Source: Oceanicella actignis (lineage in GTDB: Bacteria > Pseudomonadota > Alphaproteobacteria > Rhodobacterales > Rhodobacteraceae). From it: 64,000 nt of DNA. Of the stretch, positions 1 to 8,719 are shown piece after piece (position 1 is the first letter of the stretch; each line of letters begins with the position of its first letter). The DNA lies in the NCBI RefSeq assembly GCF_008124525.1, contig NZ_VNHJ01000010.1, positions 50,282-114,281 of the forward strand, read 5' to 3'. The translations under genes were made by a program, and so were the position numbers. The notes under the pieces are model-generated. The model was not told the DNA's origin and did no database searches. It saw only the letters and a program-made list of their open reading frames with translations.

Positions 1-1
1 T

Positions 2-1507
2 CCCGACCGTCCCGGCGCCCAGCCGCCGCAACCGATCGCCCCGTCGGCGCCCGACCCGGCGCCCCAGGCCCGGCCCGAGTCCGGCGGCCCCGCCCTGGCC
101 GTCGTGGTCAAGGGCTATCCGCGTCTGTCCGAGACCTTCGTGGCGCAAGAGCTGGCCGCGCTCGAAGAGCGGGGCTTCGCCTTCGACATCTGGTCGCTGC
201 GCCACCCCTACGACCCCAAGACCCATCCGCTGCATGCGCGGATCCGCGCGCGCCCGCGCTACCTGCCCGAATACCTGTATCAGGAGCCGCTGCGCGTGCT
301 GCGCGCCCTGCGCCGCGCGCGCCGCCTGCCCGGCTTCGGGCGCGCGCTGCGGGTGTGGCTTGCCGATCTGCGGCGCGATCCGACTCCCAATCGCGGCCGA
401 CGCTTCGGCCAGGCCCTGGCGCTTGCGGCCGAGCTGCCCGAGAGCGTGCGCTTTCTCTACGCCCACTTCCTGCACACCCCCGCCTCGGTCGCCCGCTATG
501 CGGCGCTGATGCGCGGGATCGGCTGGGGCGTGTCGGCCCATGCCAAGGACATCTGGACGATTCCCGAATGGGAAAAGCGCGAAAAGCTGGCCGAGGCGCG
601 CTTTTGCGTCACCTGCACCGGATCGGGGGCGGCGCATCTGCGCGCGCTGGCGCCCGATCCGGCGCGGGTGGGGCTGCTTTATCACGGGCTGGACCTGAGC
701 CGCTTCCCGCCGCCGCCTGCGCGCGCCCCCCATGACGGGCCGCTGCAGCTGCTGTCGGTCGGGCGGCTGGTGGCCAAGAAAGGCTACGACGACCTTCTGG
801 CCGCGCTGGCGCGCCTGCCGGCGGGGCTCGAGTGGCGGCTGACGCATGTCGGCGGCGGACCGCTGGCCGACAAGCTGGCCGCGCAGGCGCGCGCGCTGGG
901 AATCGCCGGGCGCATCGCCTGGCTGGGAAAGCGCGACCAGACCGAGGTCGTCGCGCTGATGCGCAAGGCCGATCTGTTCGTGCTGCCCTCGAAGATCGCC
1001 GCCGACGGCGACCGCGACGGGCTGCCCAACGTGTTGATGGAGGCCGCCAGCCAGGAGCTGCCCATCCTCTCCACCCGCGTCTCGGCCATTCCCGAGTTCA
1101 TAGAGGACGGCGTGCATGGCGCGCTGGTCCCGCCGGCCGACCCCGATGCGCTGGCCGCGGCGCTGGCGCGTCTTGCGGCCGATCCCGAGGAACGGGCGCG
1201 CATGGCCCGCGCGGCGCGCGCGCGCCTCGAAGCCGAGTTCGGCATGCAGGCGGGCATCGACGCGCTGGCCGCGCGGCTGGAGGCCGCCCTGGCCGAGGCC
1301 GAAGCGGGCGCGGCGCCGGGCGCGGGGCCGACGGGCGCGGCTCAAGGCGCGGGAACGGGCGCCGCGCCGGACGCCTCGGCGCCCGCCGATCGCGCCGCCG
1401 CATGGCCGCGGCCGGGCGGCCGCGCGGCGGGGCGGGCCGCGGGCGCGGGGGCCCAGGCCGCCGCCAGGCGCGCCGGCCGCGCCGCGCCGCCCGGAGGCCG
1501 GGCATGA
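2..1507 (+). CDS. GT4-type glycosyltransferase (5' end outside window)
   Basis: Predicted cytoplasmic retaining glycosyltransferase that adds a sugar to a surface glycan or lipid-linked acceptor; donor and acceptor are unknown. The reading frame is open to the left edge, so the true start is probably upstream; a GTG at 104 lies inside the conserved N-terminus (YPRLSETFVAQEL, typical of GT4 enzymes), which argues against it as start. The C-terminal donor domain has SVGRLVAKKG (about 756-785) and GLPNVLMEAASQELPILS (about 1020-1075). After the fold comes a low-complexity Ala/Gly/Arg tail of about 80 residues (from about 1290). The stop overlaps the next start (ATGA), so the two are co-translated. 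Confidence 0.85.
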   Translation, partial: PDRPGAQPPQPIAPSAPDPAPQARPESGGPALAVVVKGYPRLSETFVAQELAALEERGFAFDIWSLRHPYDPKTHPLHARIRARPRYLPEYLYQEPLRVLRALRRARRLPGFGRALRVWLADLRRDPTPNRGRRFGQALALAAELPESVRFLYAHFLHTPASVARYAALMRGIGWGVSAHAKDIWTIPEWEKREKLAEARFCVTCTGSGAAHLRALAPDPARVGLLYHGLDLSRFPPPPARAPHDGPLQLLSVGRLVAKKGYDDLLAALARLPAGLEWRLTHVGGGPLADKLAAQARALGIAGRIAWLGKRDQTEVVALMRKADLFVLPSKIAADGDRDGLPNVLMEAASQELPILSTRVSAIPEFIEDGVHGALVPPADPDALAAALARLAADPEERARMARAARARLEAEFGMQAGIDALAARLEAALAEAEAGAAPGAGPTGAAQGAGTGAAPDASAPADRAAAWPRPGGRAAGRAAGAGAQAAARRAGRAAPPGGRA

Positions 1508-2676
1508 GCGCGCGCCCCCGCATCGCCTTCTACGCGCCCCTCAAGCCGCCCGATCATCCCGATCCCTCGGGCGATCGGCGCATCGCGCGGCTGACGATGA
1601 AGGCGCTCGAGCGGGCGGGCTTCGCGCCCTTCCTCGCCTCGGATCTGCGCACGCTGGACATGGCGGGCGACGCGCGCGTGCAGGCCGCCCTGGCCGACGA
1701 GGCCGCGCTCGAGATCGAGCGCCTGCTCGAAGACCTTGCGCCCGCGCCGCCGGCGCTCTGGTTCACCTATCACTGCTATTACAAGGCCCCCGACCTGATC
1801 GGGCCGCATGTGGCGCGGGCGCTGGGCATCCCTTACGCCATCTCCGAGGCCAGCCACGCGCCCAGCCGCCGCGCCGGCGCCTGGTCGCGCTTCGCCCGCG
1901 AATCCGAGCGCGCCATCCGCGCCGCGGACGTGGTGTTCTGGACCACGCGGCGCGATCTGCCGGGGCTCGAGCGGCTCGAGGGCCGGCGCGGGCGCCTGGC
2001 GCATCTGCCCGCCTTCACCGAACTGCCCGCCGACGCCGACCCCAACCCCGACGCCGCCCCGGCGCGGCCCGTTCCGACCGGGCCGCTGCGGCTGCTGACC
2101 GTGGCGATGATGCGGCCGGGCGACAAGCTGGCCTCGTATCGGCTGCTGGCGCGCGCCCTGTCCTGGATCGAGGATCGCGACTGGCGGCTGACGGTGGTGG
2201 GCGACGGCCCGCTGCGCGCCGAGGTCGAGGCGATGTTCGCTCCCTATGGCGCGCGCGTCGCCTTCGCCGGCGTCGTGCGCGAGCGCGCGCGCCTGCGCCG
2301 CATCTACCGCGCGCATGAGCTGTTCCTGTGGCCCGGCGTCGGCGAGGGCGTGGGCATGGCCTATCTCGAGGCGCAGGCCGAGGGGCTGCCCTGTCTGGCC
2401 GAGCGCCGCCCGGGTCCGGCCGACGTGGTGCACGCCGCGCCCTTGCCCGAGCCCGGGCCGAACGGCGATCCCGGCCCCTTCGGCCGCGCCCTGCGCGCGC
2501 TGACCTCGGATCGCGCGGCGCTGGCGCGCATGGGCCGGCAGGCGCAGGCCGAAGTGGGGCGGCGCCACTCGCTCGACGCGGCGGCGGCGCTGCTGCGCGG
2601 CGCGCTGGCGCCGCTCGCGGCCGGGCGCGCGGGCGAAGGCGGGGCGGGCGGGGCGGAGGGCGGCCCATGCCCGTGA
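1504..2676 (+). CDS. GT4-like glycosyltransferase
   Basis: 390 residues, starting at the ATG that overlaps the upstream stop. The N-terminus (MSARPRIAFYAPLKPPDHP) looks like a GT-B Rossmann domain. The C-terminal half has LLTVAMMRPGDKL and the donor-site stretch GVGEGVGMAYLEAQAEGLPC, which fits GT4. It is presumably a cytoplasmic sugar transferase working on the same glycan as the preceding glycosyltransferase, since the two genes are translationally coupled. The following phosphatase start lies inside its last codons. Substrate not predictable; family call fairly sure. Confidence 0.8.
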   Translation: MSARPRIAFYAPLKPPDHPDPSGDRRIARLTMKALERAGFAPFLASDLRTLDMAGDARVQAALADEAALEIERLLEDLAPAPPALWFTYHCYYKAPDLIGPHVARALGIPYAISEASHAPSRRAGAWSRFARESERAIRAADVVFWTTRRDLPGLERLEGRRGRLAHLPAFTELPADADPNPDAAPARPVPTGPLRLLTVAMMRPGDKLASYRLLARALSWIEDRDWRLTVVGDGPLRAEVEAMFAPYGARVAFAGVVRERARLRRIYRAHELFLWPGVGEGVGMAYLEAQAEGLPCLAERRPGPADVVHAAPLPEPGPNGDPGPFGRALRALTSDRAALARMGRQAQAEVGRRHSLDAAAALLRGALAPLAAGRAGEGGAGGAEGGPCP

Positions 2677-3287
2677 TCGGCCTGTTGCGCCATTTCCCCA
2701 CCGAATGGAACGCCCGCGGCCTGCTGCAGGGGCGCAGCGATCAGCCCCTGTCGGCCGACTCGCGCGCGGCGCTGGCGCGGCTGCGCCTGCCGCCGGCCTG
2801 GCGGGCGGCCCGGGTGGTGTCCTCGCCGCTGGCGCGCGCGCGCCAGACCGCCGAGGCGCTGAGCGAGACGGGCCCGCCGCGGCTCGACCCCGACCTGGTC
2901 GAGATGGATTTCGGCGCGTGGGAGGGTTGCGCGGGCGCGGCGTTGCTGGCCGATCCGCTCAGCGGCTATCGTCCGGTCGAGGAATGGGGGTGGGACTTCG
3001 CCCCGCCCGGCGGCGAGACCCCGCGCGCCATGGCGCGCCGCCTGGCGCCGGCGCTGGCGCGCCTGGCCGCCGAGGCGGCCGAGGCGCCGCGCCTTGTGGT
3101 CGCGCATCGCGGGGTGATGCGCTGCATCCTGGCGCTGGCTTCGGGATGGCCCTATCGCGGCCCCGAGCCCTTTCGCATCAAGCGCGCGGCGGTCCATCCG
3201 GTGACGCTGGCCGATGACGGGCGTCCGCTGGCGTTCGGCGCGCCGGTCAAGCTGACGCCGCGCCTTGCGCCCGAGGCGGGCGCTTGA
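2667..3287 (+). CDS. Histidine phosphatase (phosphoglycerate mutase-like) family protein
   Basis: 206 residues. The N-terminal motif reads LLRHFPTEWN followed by LLQGRSDQPLS, matching the RHG...WN...QGR.D.PL signature of the branch-1 histidine phosphatases, with Phe in place of the usual Gly after the catalytic His. The distal acid region DFGAWEG and the second His in VVAHRGVMRCI are present, so catalysis should be intact. It overlaps the upstream glycosyltransferase by 10 bp. In this setting it may dephosphorylate a sugar phosphate (as in nucleotide-heptose routes) or a similar intermediate, which is inference from the neighbours. Confidence 0.82.
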   Translation: MPVIGLLRHFPTEWNARGLLQGRSDQPLSADSRAALARLRLPPAWRAARVVSSPLARARQTAEALSETGPPRLDPDLVEMDFGAWEGCAGAALLADPLSGYRPVEEWGWDFAPPGGETPRAMARRLAPALARLAAEAAEAPRLVVAHRGVMRCILALASGWPYRGPEPFRIKRAAVHPVTLADDGRPLAFGAPVKLTPRLAPEAGA

Positions 3288-3375
3288 GGGCCGCTGCGCG
3301 CGCGGCGGCGGGGCGCGCACGCCTCCGCGGCGGGGGGCGGACATGGCTTGGGCGGCGCGCCATCGGAGGAAGGGC

Positions 3376-4500
3376 ATGAGAGTCGCGTTGCTGGTCACGC
3401 ATCTGATGGGGTCGGGGCACCTTCAGCGCATGCTGGCGGTGGCGCGGGCGCTGGCGCGGGCGGGCGCGCGGCCGACGGTGATCTCGGGCGGGCGGCCGCT
3501 GGCGCATCTGGACGCGGGCGGAGTCGAGCTGATCCAGCTGCCGCCCGTCAGCGCCGACGGGCTCGACTACAAGACCCTGCTGGGGCCGGACGGGCGGCCG
3601 GCGGATGCGGCGCTGATGGCCGCGCGCCGCGCCGCCATCGCGCGCGCGCTGAGCGCGCCGCCCCCCGATGCGCTGGTGGTCGAGCTTTACCCTTTCGGGC
3701 GCCGCCAGCTGGCCGAAGAGTTCGAAGCCGCCATCGCGGCCATGGCGCCAGGCGCGCCGGTGTTCTGCTCGATCCGCGACGTGCTCGAGCCGCCCAGGAA
3801 GCCCGCCCGCGTGGCCTGGACCATGGCGCGGCTGGAGCCGTTCCGCGCGATCCTGGCGCATGGCGATCCGGCGCTGACGCCGCTTTCGCTCAGCTGGCCC
3901 GAGGCCGACGCGCTGGCCGGCCGGCTGATCCACACCGGCTACGTCGCCGAGCCGCCGCCCCCCGCCGAGCCCGACGGCCCCGGCGCGGGCGAGGCGCTGG
4001 TGTCCGTGGGCGGCGGCGCGATCGGGCGCCGGCTGCTCGAGATGGCGGCGCTGGCGGCGCGCCGCTCGGCGCTGCGCTGGCGGCTGCTGGTGGGCGGCGC
4101 CGACGCGGCGGCCGAGGCCGCGCGGCTGGCGGCGCTGGGGCCGGCCCTGGCCGAGCCGGCGCGCCCCGATTACCGGCGGATGCTGGGGCGCGCGGCGGTG
4201 TCGGTCAGCCTGTGCGGCTACAACACCGCCGTCGAGGCGGCGCTCAGCCCCACCCCCGCGCTGCTCGTGCCCATGGAGGAGGGCGGCGAGCGCGAGCAGC
4301 TGATCCGCGCCCGCGCCTTCGCCGGGCTCGAGGGGATCGAGGTGCTGCGCATCGGCGATCTGACGCCCGAGCGTCTGGCGCGCGCCGCCGAGGCCGCCGC
4401 CGCGCGCCCGCGCCGCCCGGCGCGGCTGGCCGCCGACGGCGCGGCGCGCGCCGCCGAAACCATTCTGGCCACCTGCGCGGGCGCGCGCGCTCAGGAATAG
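3376..4500 (+). CDS. MurG-like (COG4671-type) glycosyltransferase
   Basis: 374 residues, ATG preceded by GGAGGAAG at a good distance. The N-terminus VALLVTHLMGSGHLQRMLAV and the C-terminal ALVSVGGGAIGRRL ... LCGYNTAVEAAL ... LLVPMEEGGEREQLIRA fit the GT28/MurG fold of predicted glycosyltransferases (GGG loop, then a donor site with E-Q). It closes the glycan gene group on this strand, 88 bp after the phosphatase. It is not MurG itself: the peptidoglycan motifs and division-cluster context are absent. Its last 10 bp overlap the convergent permease gene. Confidence 0.78.
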   Translation: MRVALLVTHLMGSGHLQRMLAVARALARAGARPTVISGGRPLAHLDAGGVELIQLPPVSADGLDYKTLLGPDGRPADAALMAARRAAIARALSAPPPDALVVELYPFGRRQLAEEFEAAIAAMAPGAPVFCSIRDVLEPPRKPARVAWTMARLEPFRAILAHGDPALTPLSLSWPEADALAGRLIHTGYVAEPPPPAEPDGPGAGEALVSVGGGAIGRRLLEMAALAARRSALRWRLLVGGADAAAEAARLAALGPALAEPARPDYRRMLGRAAVSVSLCGYNTAVEAALSPTPALLVPMEEGGEREQLIRARAFAGLEGIEVLRIGDLTPERLARAAEAAAARPRRPARLAADGAARAAETILATCAGARAQE

Positions 4501-5684
4501 GGATCGAGCGCGTCGCGCAGCCCGTCGCCCAGGAAATTGAACGCCAGCACCACCATCATCACCGGAACCATGGGCGCCAGCAGCCATGGGTAGATCTCGA
4601 CCGCCGTCAGGTCGAGCGCGTCGTTGAGCATCAGCCCCCAGCTGACCGCCGGCGGCCGCAGCCCCAGCCCCAGCAGCGACAGCGCCGTCTCGCCCAGGAT
4701 CATCGAGGGAATCGACAGCGTGGCCGAGGCCACCAGATGCGACATGAAGTTGGGCATCATGTGGCTCATGATGATGCGGCGCGTGGGGGCGCCCATCAGC
4801 TCGGCCGCGCGCACATAGTCCTCTTCGCGCAGTGACAGGAATTTCGAGCGCACCGCCCGCGCCAGCCCGGGCCAGTCGAGCAGCCCGAGGATGACCGAGA
4901 TCATGAAGAACACCGACACCGGCCCCCAATTGGCCGGGATCGCCGCCGACAGCGCCAGCCAGATCGGCAGCTCGGGCAGCGAGCGGATGATCTCGATCGA
5001 CCTTTGCACCGCCGCGTCGGTCCAGCCGCCGAAATAGCCCGCCAGCCCGCCCAGCGTCATGCCGATGGCGAACGAGATGACCACCCCGATCAGCCCGACG
5101 GTCAGGCTCAGCCGCGCGCCGTGCATGATGCGGCTGTGAATGTCGCGCCCCAGGCGGTCGGCGCCCAGCAGGTGCAGATCGGCGCCCTCGGGCGGGCAGA
5201 ACAGGCGCATGTTGGTCTCGACCAGCCCCAGCAGCGTGTAGACCGGCCCGCAGCGCGCCAGAAAGCGCACCGGGCGCGGATCGTCCAGATCGGGGGTGAA
5301 CACCGGCTGGAAGGTGTTCATGTCGATCTCGGAGCGCATGGGATAGGTGACGGCCAGATGCCCGTCCTTGAAGAACTCGACGGCCTGGGGCGGGGCGAAT
5401 ATGGCGTCGGGGTTGCGCTGGGCCGGATCGTAGGGCGCCAGGAAATCGACGAAGGGCAGCGCCAGGTAGATCGCCAGCAGATAGATCCCCGAGATCACCG
5501 CCAGGCGCCGGCGCCTGAAGCGCCGCCAGATCAGCGCGGCGGTCGAGGCGTCGAGGTCGCTGCGCTCGAGCGCCTGCACATCGGCGGCCGGGTCGTAGGG
5601 CTCGGCCGAGACGTAGTGCGCGTCGGGGTCCAGCATCGCCTCGCGCGCGGCGTCGGGGTCGGTCGCCTTGTCTGCGCGCGTCAT
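4491..5684 (-). CDS. Peptide ABC transporter permease (DppC/YejE type)
   Basis: 397 residues, second inner-membrane permease of the peptide uptake system encoded at 4491-10512. The start overlaps the stop of the first permease (ATGA). After TM1 (SGIYLLAIYLALPFVDFLAPY) there is an unusually long loop of about 85 residues before the core permease fold, which makes it longer than ordinary DppC proteins (about 300). The coupling EAA loop reads YVRAAELMGAPTRRIIMSHM. It should pair with DppB-like and ATPase partners to import peptides from the periplasm. The C-terminus converges with, and overlaps by 10 bp, the glycosyltransferase on the other strand. Confidence 0.9.
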   Translation of the reverse strand: MTRADKATDPDAAREAMLDPDAHYVSAEPYDPAADVQALERSDLDASTAALIWRRFRRRRLAVISGIYLLAIYLALPFVDFLAPYDPAQRNPDAIFAPPQAVEFFKDGHLAVTYPMRSEIDMNTFQPVFTPDLDDPRPVRFLARCGPVYTLLGLVETNMRLFCPPEGADLHLLGADRLGRDIHSRIMHGARLSLTVGLIGVVISFAIGMTLGGLAGYFGGWTDAAVQRSIEIIRSLPELPIWLALSAAIPANWGPVSVFFMISVILGLLDWPGLARAVRSKFLSLREEDYVRAAELMGAPTRRIIMSHMMPNFMSHLVASATLSIPSMILGETALSLLGLGLRPPAVSWGLMLNDALDLTAVEIYPWLLAPMVPVMMVVLAFNFLGDGLRDALDPYS

Positions 5685-6703
5685 GCGTTTCTTCCCGAAA
5701 AGCGGATGCGCGGATCGAGCGCGGCCAGCAGCAGATCCGAGATCAGCATGCCGACCAGCGTCAGCGCCGAAATGAAGAGCAGGATGAAGCCCGACAGGAA
5801 GTAGTCCTGGCTGCGCAGCGCGCCCAGCAGGATCGGGCCGATGGTCTGCAGCCCCATGACCAGCGACACCAGCACCGAACCCGAGACGAGCGAGGGCAGC
5901 ATGTTCCCGATGTCGGCCACGAAGGGGTTGAGCGCCATGCGCAGCGGATACTTCACGATCGCCGCCGCCGGGCGCAGGCCCTTGGCGTAGGCGGTGACCA
6001 CATAGGGCTTGGCCAGCTCGTCCAGCAGGTTGGCCCGCAGCCGCCGCACCATGGCCGCCATGCCCGAGGTGCCGATGACGATGATGGGCACGATCATGTG
6101 CGTGGCGATGTCGCGGATCTTCTCGAAGGTGAGGGGCGCGTCGGCCAGCTCCTTGCTGACCAGCCCGCCGACGGGCAGGCCCAGCCAGTGCGCACCCTTG
6201 TGATACAGGATCAGCGCCAGCAGGAAGTTGGGCGTGGCCAGCCCGATATAGCCGATGAAGGTGGCGATGTAGTCGATGGCCGAGTTGGCCTTGACCGCCG
6301 CCACCGTGCCCAGCGGCAGCGCCACCAGGTAGACGAAGAGAATGGCGAAGAGGTTGAGCGAGATGGTCATCCACAACGCCTCGCCCACGATGTCGGCGAC
6401 CGGCGCGTCCAGCTCGAACGACCAGCCCAGGTCGCCCTGCAGGATGCCCGAGAAGCCGTTCGGGCCGGGCCAGAAGCCCATCCAGATCAGGTATTGCTTC
6501 CACAGCGGCTGGTCGAGGCCGTATTGCCGCATCAGGAACTCGGCCTTGGCGATCGAGCTGGCCTCGCCCGAGGCGCGCAGCTGCGCGATCTGGTTCGACA
6601 GGTAGTCGCCCGGCGGCAGGTTCACGACCCAGAAGATCAGCACGCTGACCAGCAGCAGCGTCCAGACCATGTGCCAGAGCCGGCGCAGGACATACTCAAG
6701 CAT
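5681..6703 (-). CDS. Peptide ABC transporter permease (DppB/YejB type)
   Basis: 340 residues. I chose the ATG at 6703 (MLEYVLRRLWHM), which has GGAGGG four bases upstream; a longer upstream frame exists but lacks a ribosome site. TM1 is followed by a periplasmic region, then five more membrane segments and the EAA-like coupling loop YVVTAYAKGLRPAAAIVKYP. The DppB hallmarks (LPPGDYL near the N-terminus, QYGLDQPLWKQYL) are visible. It lies 57 bp after the binding-protein gene and overlaps the next permease by four bases. Confidence 0.9.
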   Translation of the reverse strand: MLEYVLRRLWHMVWTLLLVSVLIFWVVNLPPGDYLSNQIAQLRASGEASSIAKAEFLMRQYGLDQPLWKQYLIWMGFWPGPNGFSGILQGDLGWSFELDAPVADIVGEALWMTISLNLFAILFVYLVALPLGTVAAVKANSAIDYIATFIGYIGLATPNFLLALILYHKGAHWLGLPVGGLVSKELADAPLTFEKIRDIATHMIVPIIVIGTSGMAAMVRRLRANLLDELAKPYVVTAYAKGLRPAAAIVKYPLRMALNPFVADIGNMLPSLVSGSVLVSLVMGLQTIGPILLGALRSQDYFLSGFILLFISALTLVGMLISDLLLAALDPRIRFSGRNA

Positions 6704-6760
6704 GGCGCCCTCCGCGCTTGCGGGCCGCGGCGCGCCCGAAGATGGCAAGGGGCGCGGCGC

Positions 6761-8719
6761 TCATGGCTCGTAGAAGAATTCGTCGATGCGGTGCACGCCC
6801 AGCTGCGCGCCTGGATCCCAGGCGTAGATGCCCTCGGCCGGCACGTTGCGCAGGCGCGTGTTGGCGATCACCGGCTGCGGCGCCATGTTCACGATGCCGA
6901 TCGAGAAGACGTTGCGCGCGTGGATGTCCAGCATCTCGCGCCAGACGCGCGCGCGCGCGTCGCGGTCGGCAGCGCGGTTCCATTCCTTGAACAGCTCGAG
7001 CAGGCGCTGCCCCTCGGGGGTGTCGGGCGCCTGGCCCGAGCGGCCGCGGGTCTGGAAATGCTGCCCCCACATCGGCCAGCAGAAATTGGCCTGGTCCACC
7101 GGCGCGACGTCGGTCGGCGGGGTGTCGGGGTTGGGCAGGCCGTTGTTCCAGCCATACCACAGCGGCATCATGCTGCGCCCCTGATAGGCGGCGTTGCGCA
7201 GGATGTCGCGGTCGAGCGGTCGGTAGATCAGCCGCACGCCGACCTCGCGCCAGGTCTCGGCGACCAGCTCCATGGCGTCGGCCTCGACGGGGCGTTCGCC
7301 CGCGCTCTCGACCACGATCTCGAGCCGGCGCCCGTCGGGCAGAAGCCGCGTCCCGTCGCCGTCGCGCCTGTCCAGCCCCAGCTCGTCCAGAAGCGCCGAG
7401 GCCGCCGCCGGATCGTATTGCGCGAAGGCGCGGGCGTGGGCCTCGTCGTAGAAGGGCGAGGCGGGCAGGGCCGAGGTGGCCGCCTCGCGCGCCAGCCCGA
7501 AATAGAGCGAGCGGTTGATCGTGCGCCGGTCGATCGCCAGGCTGAGCGCGCGGCGAAAGCGCACGTCGCGCAGCAGGGCGCGGAAGGCGGGGTCCTCGTA
7601 GTTCAGGTTCGGGTGCAGCGCGATCTCGGACGCCGCCCCCGAGCGCCAGATCAGCGTGCGGTAGCCGCCCGTGCGCTCGCCCTTCTTGAGCACCGGCGCG
7701 TCCGAGAAGCTGAGCGTGCGCGCCTGCAGGTCGGCCTCGCCCAGCGTGATCTTCGACGGGATCAGCCCCGCCGCCGCGATGCCGGCATCCACCCGGTCGA
7801 CATAGGGCAGCTGCAGCCCATGCGCGTCCACGCGGTGAAAATACGGGTTGCGCTCGAGCACATAGCGGTCCGAGTTGCGCTCCATGGTGTTGACCCAGGG
7901 CTGGAGCGTGGGCAGCGCGGGGTTGTCGAACTTGTACATGTCGTCGAGCCGGTTGTGCAGCTGCGCCCAGTTGCGCGTGCGGTATTCGCGCAGCAGCGGG
8001 GCCAGCTGTTCGGGCGCGACGTAGTCGGCGTGATAGCGCTTGAGGTAATGCGCGGGGCGGTAGATGAAGGGCGGGCGCGCCTGGGCCAGCGCCGGCAGGA
8101 AGCGCGGATTGGGCGCGCGCCACTCGTAGCGGATGGCCGTCTCGCTCAGCACCGTCACCTGGGGCGGCGCGCCGTCGACCAGCATCAGCTCGAGCGGCCC
8201 CGAGGGCGAAAGATGCGGGTTGTTGGCCACGTCCTCCCACCAGTAGCGGAAATCCTCGGTGGTGAAGGGGTGGCCGTCGGACCATTTGTGCCCCTTGCGC
8301 AGGTGCAGGGTGAAGACGCGCTCGTCCTCGACCTCGACCTCGCGCAGGATGTCGGGGCGCAGGTTGTATTCATGGTCCCAGCCGACCAGGCGCGCATAGC
8401 CGTAGACGACCATGTAGCGGATGTCGCGCGCGCGAGAGAACAGCGTGCGCAGCGTGCCGCCATGGCGGCCGAATGCGCGCCCCTTGGCGGCCAGATCCAC
8501 CACCAGCGGCTCTTCGGGCAGGCGGGCGGCGACGGGGGGCAGGGCGCCCGAGGCCACGCGCGCCGCCAGGAAGGGCGGCTCGACCGGGGCGGGCGCGGCG
8601 CGCAGGATGCGCGGCAGCGCGCCCGCGGCGGCGGCCAGCGCGGCGCCGGCGGCCAGGGTCTGGCGGCGGCTCAGGCCCCGCGCGCGGGGGGCGGAGGGGT
8701 TCTCGCGATTGCGGGTCAT
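6761..8719 (-). CDS. Peptide ABC transporter substrate-binding protein, Tat-exported
   Basis: 652 residues, family 5 extracellular solute-binding protein. The N-terminus carries a twin-arginine signal (LSRRQTLAAGAAL, residues about 15-27) and an Ala-rich hydrophobic stretch ending near LRAAPAP, so the protein should be exported folded by Tat to the periplasm. The SBP-5 core is recognisable: LHLRKGHKWSDGHPFTTEDF and VRFRRALSLAIDRRTIN. It is larger than DppA/OppA (about 530) and nearer the YejA-like clade. Its start overlaps the ATPase stop (ATGA). Likely ligand is an oligopeptide or peptide-like compound; specificity unknown. Confidence 0.9.
   Translation of the reverse strand: MTRNRENPSAPRARGLSRRQTLAAGAALAAAAGALPRILRAAPAPVEPPFLAARVASGALPPVAARLPEEPLVVDLAAKGRAFGRHGGTLRTLFSRARDIRYMVVYGYARLVGWDHEYNLRPDILREVEVEDERVFTLHLRKGHKWSDGHPFTTEDFRYWWEDVANNPHLSPSGPLELMLVDGAPPQVTVLSETAIRYEWRAPNPRFLPALAQARPPFIYRPAHYLKRYHADYVAPEQLAPLLREYRTRNWAQLHNRLDDMYKFDNPALPTLQPWVNTMERNSDRYVLERNPYFHRVDAHGLQLPYVDRVDAGIAAAGLIPSKITLGEADLQARTLSFSDAPVLKKGERTGGYRTLIWRSGAASEIALHPNLNYEDPAFRALLRDVRFRRALSLAIDRRTINRSLYFGLAREAATSALPASPFYDEAHARAFAQYDPAAASALLDELGLDRRDGDGTRLLPDGRRLEIVVESAGERPVEADAMELVAETWREVGVRLIYRPLDRDILRNAAYQGRSMMPLWYGWNNGLPNPDTPPTDVAPVDQANFCWPMWGQHFQTRGRSGQAPDTPEGQRLLELFKEWNRAADRDARARVWREMLDIHARNVFSIGIVNMAPQPVIANTRLRNVPAEGIYAWDPGAQLGVHRIDEFFYEP

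Noticed and set aside
104..106. GTG at 104 as the start of the first glycosyltransferase
   Set aside because: The frame is open to the window edge and the conserved GT4 N-terminus begins at or before this codon, so the gene more likely starts outside the window.
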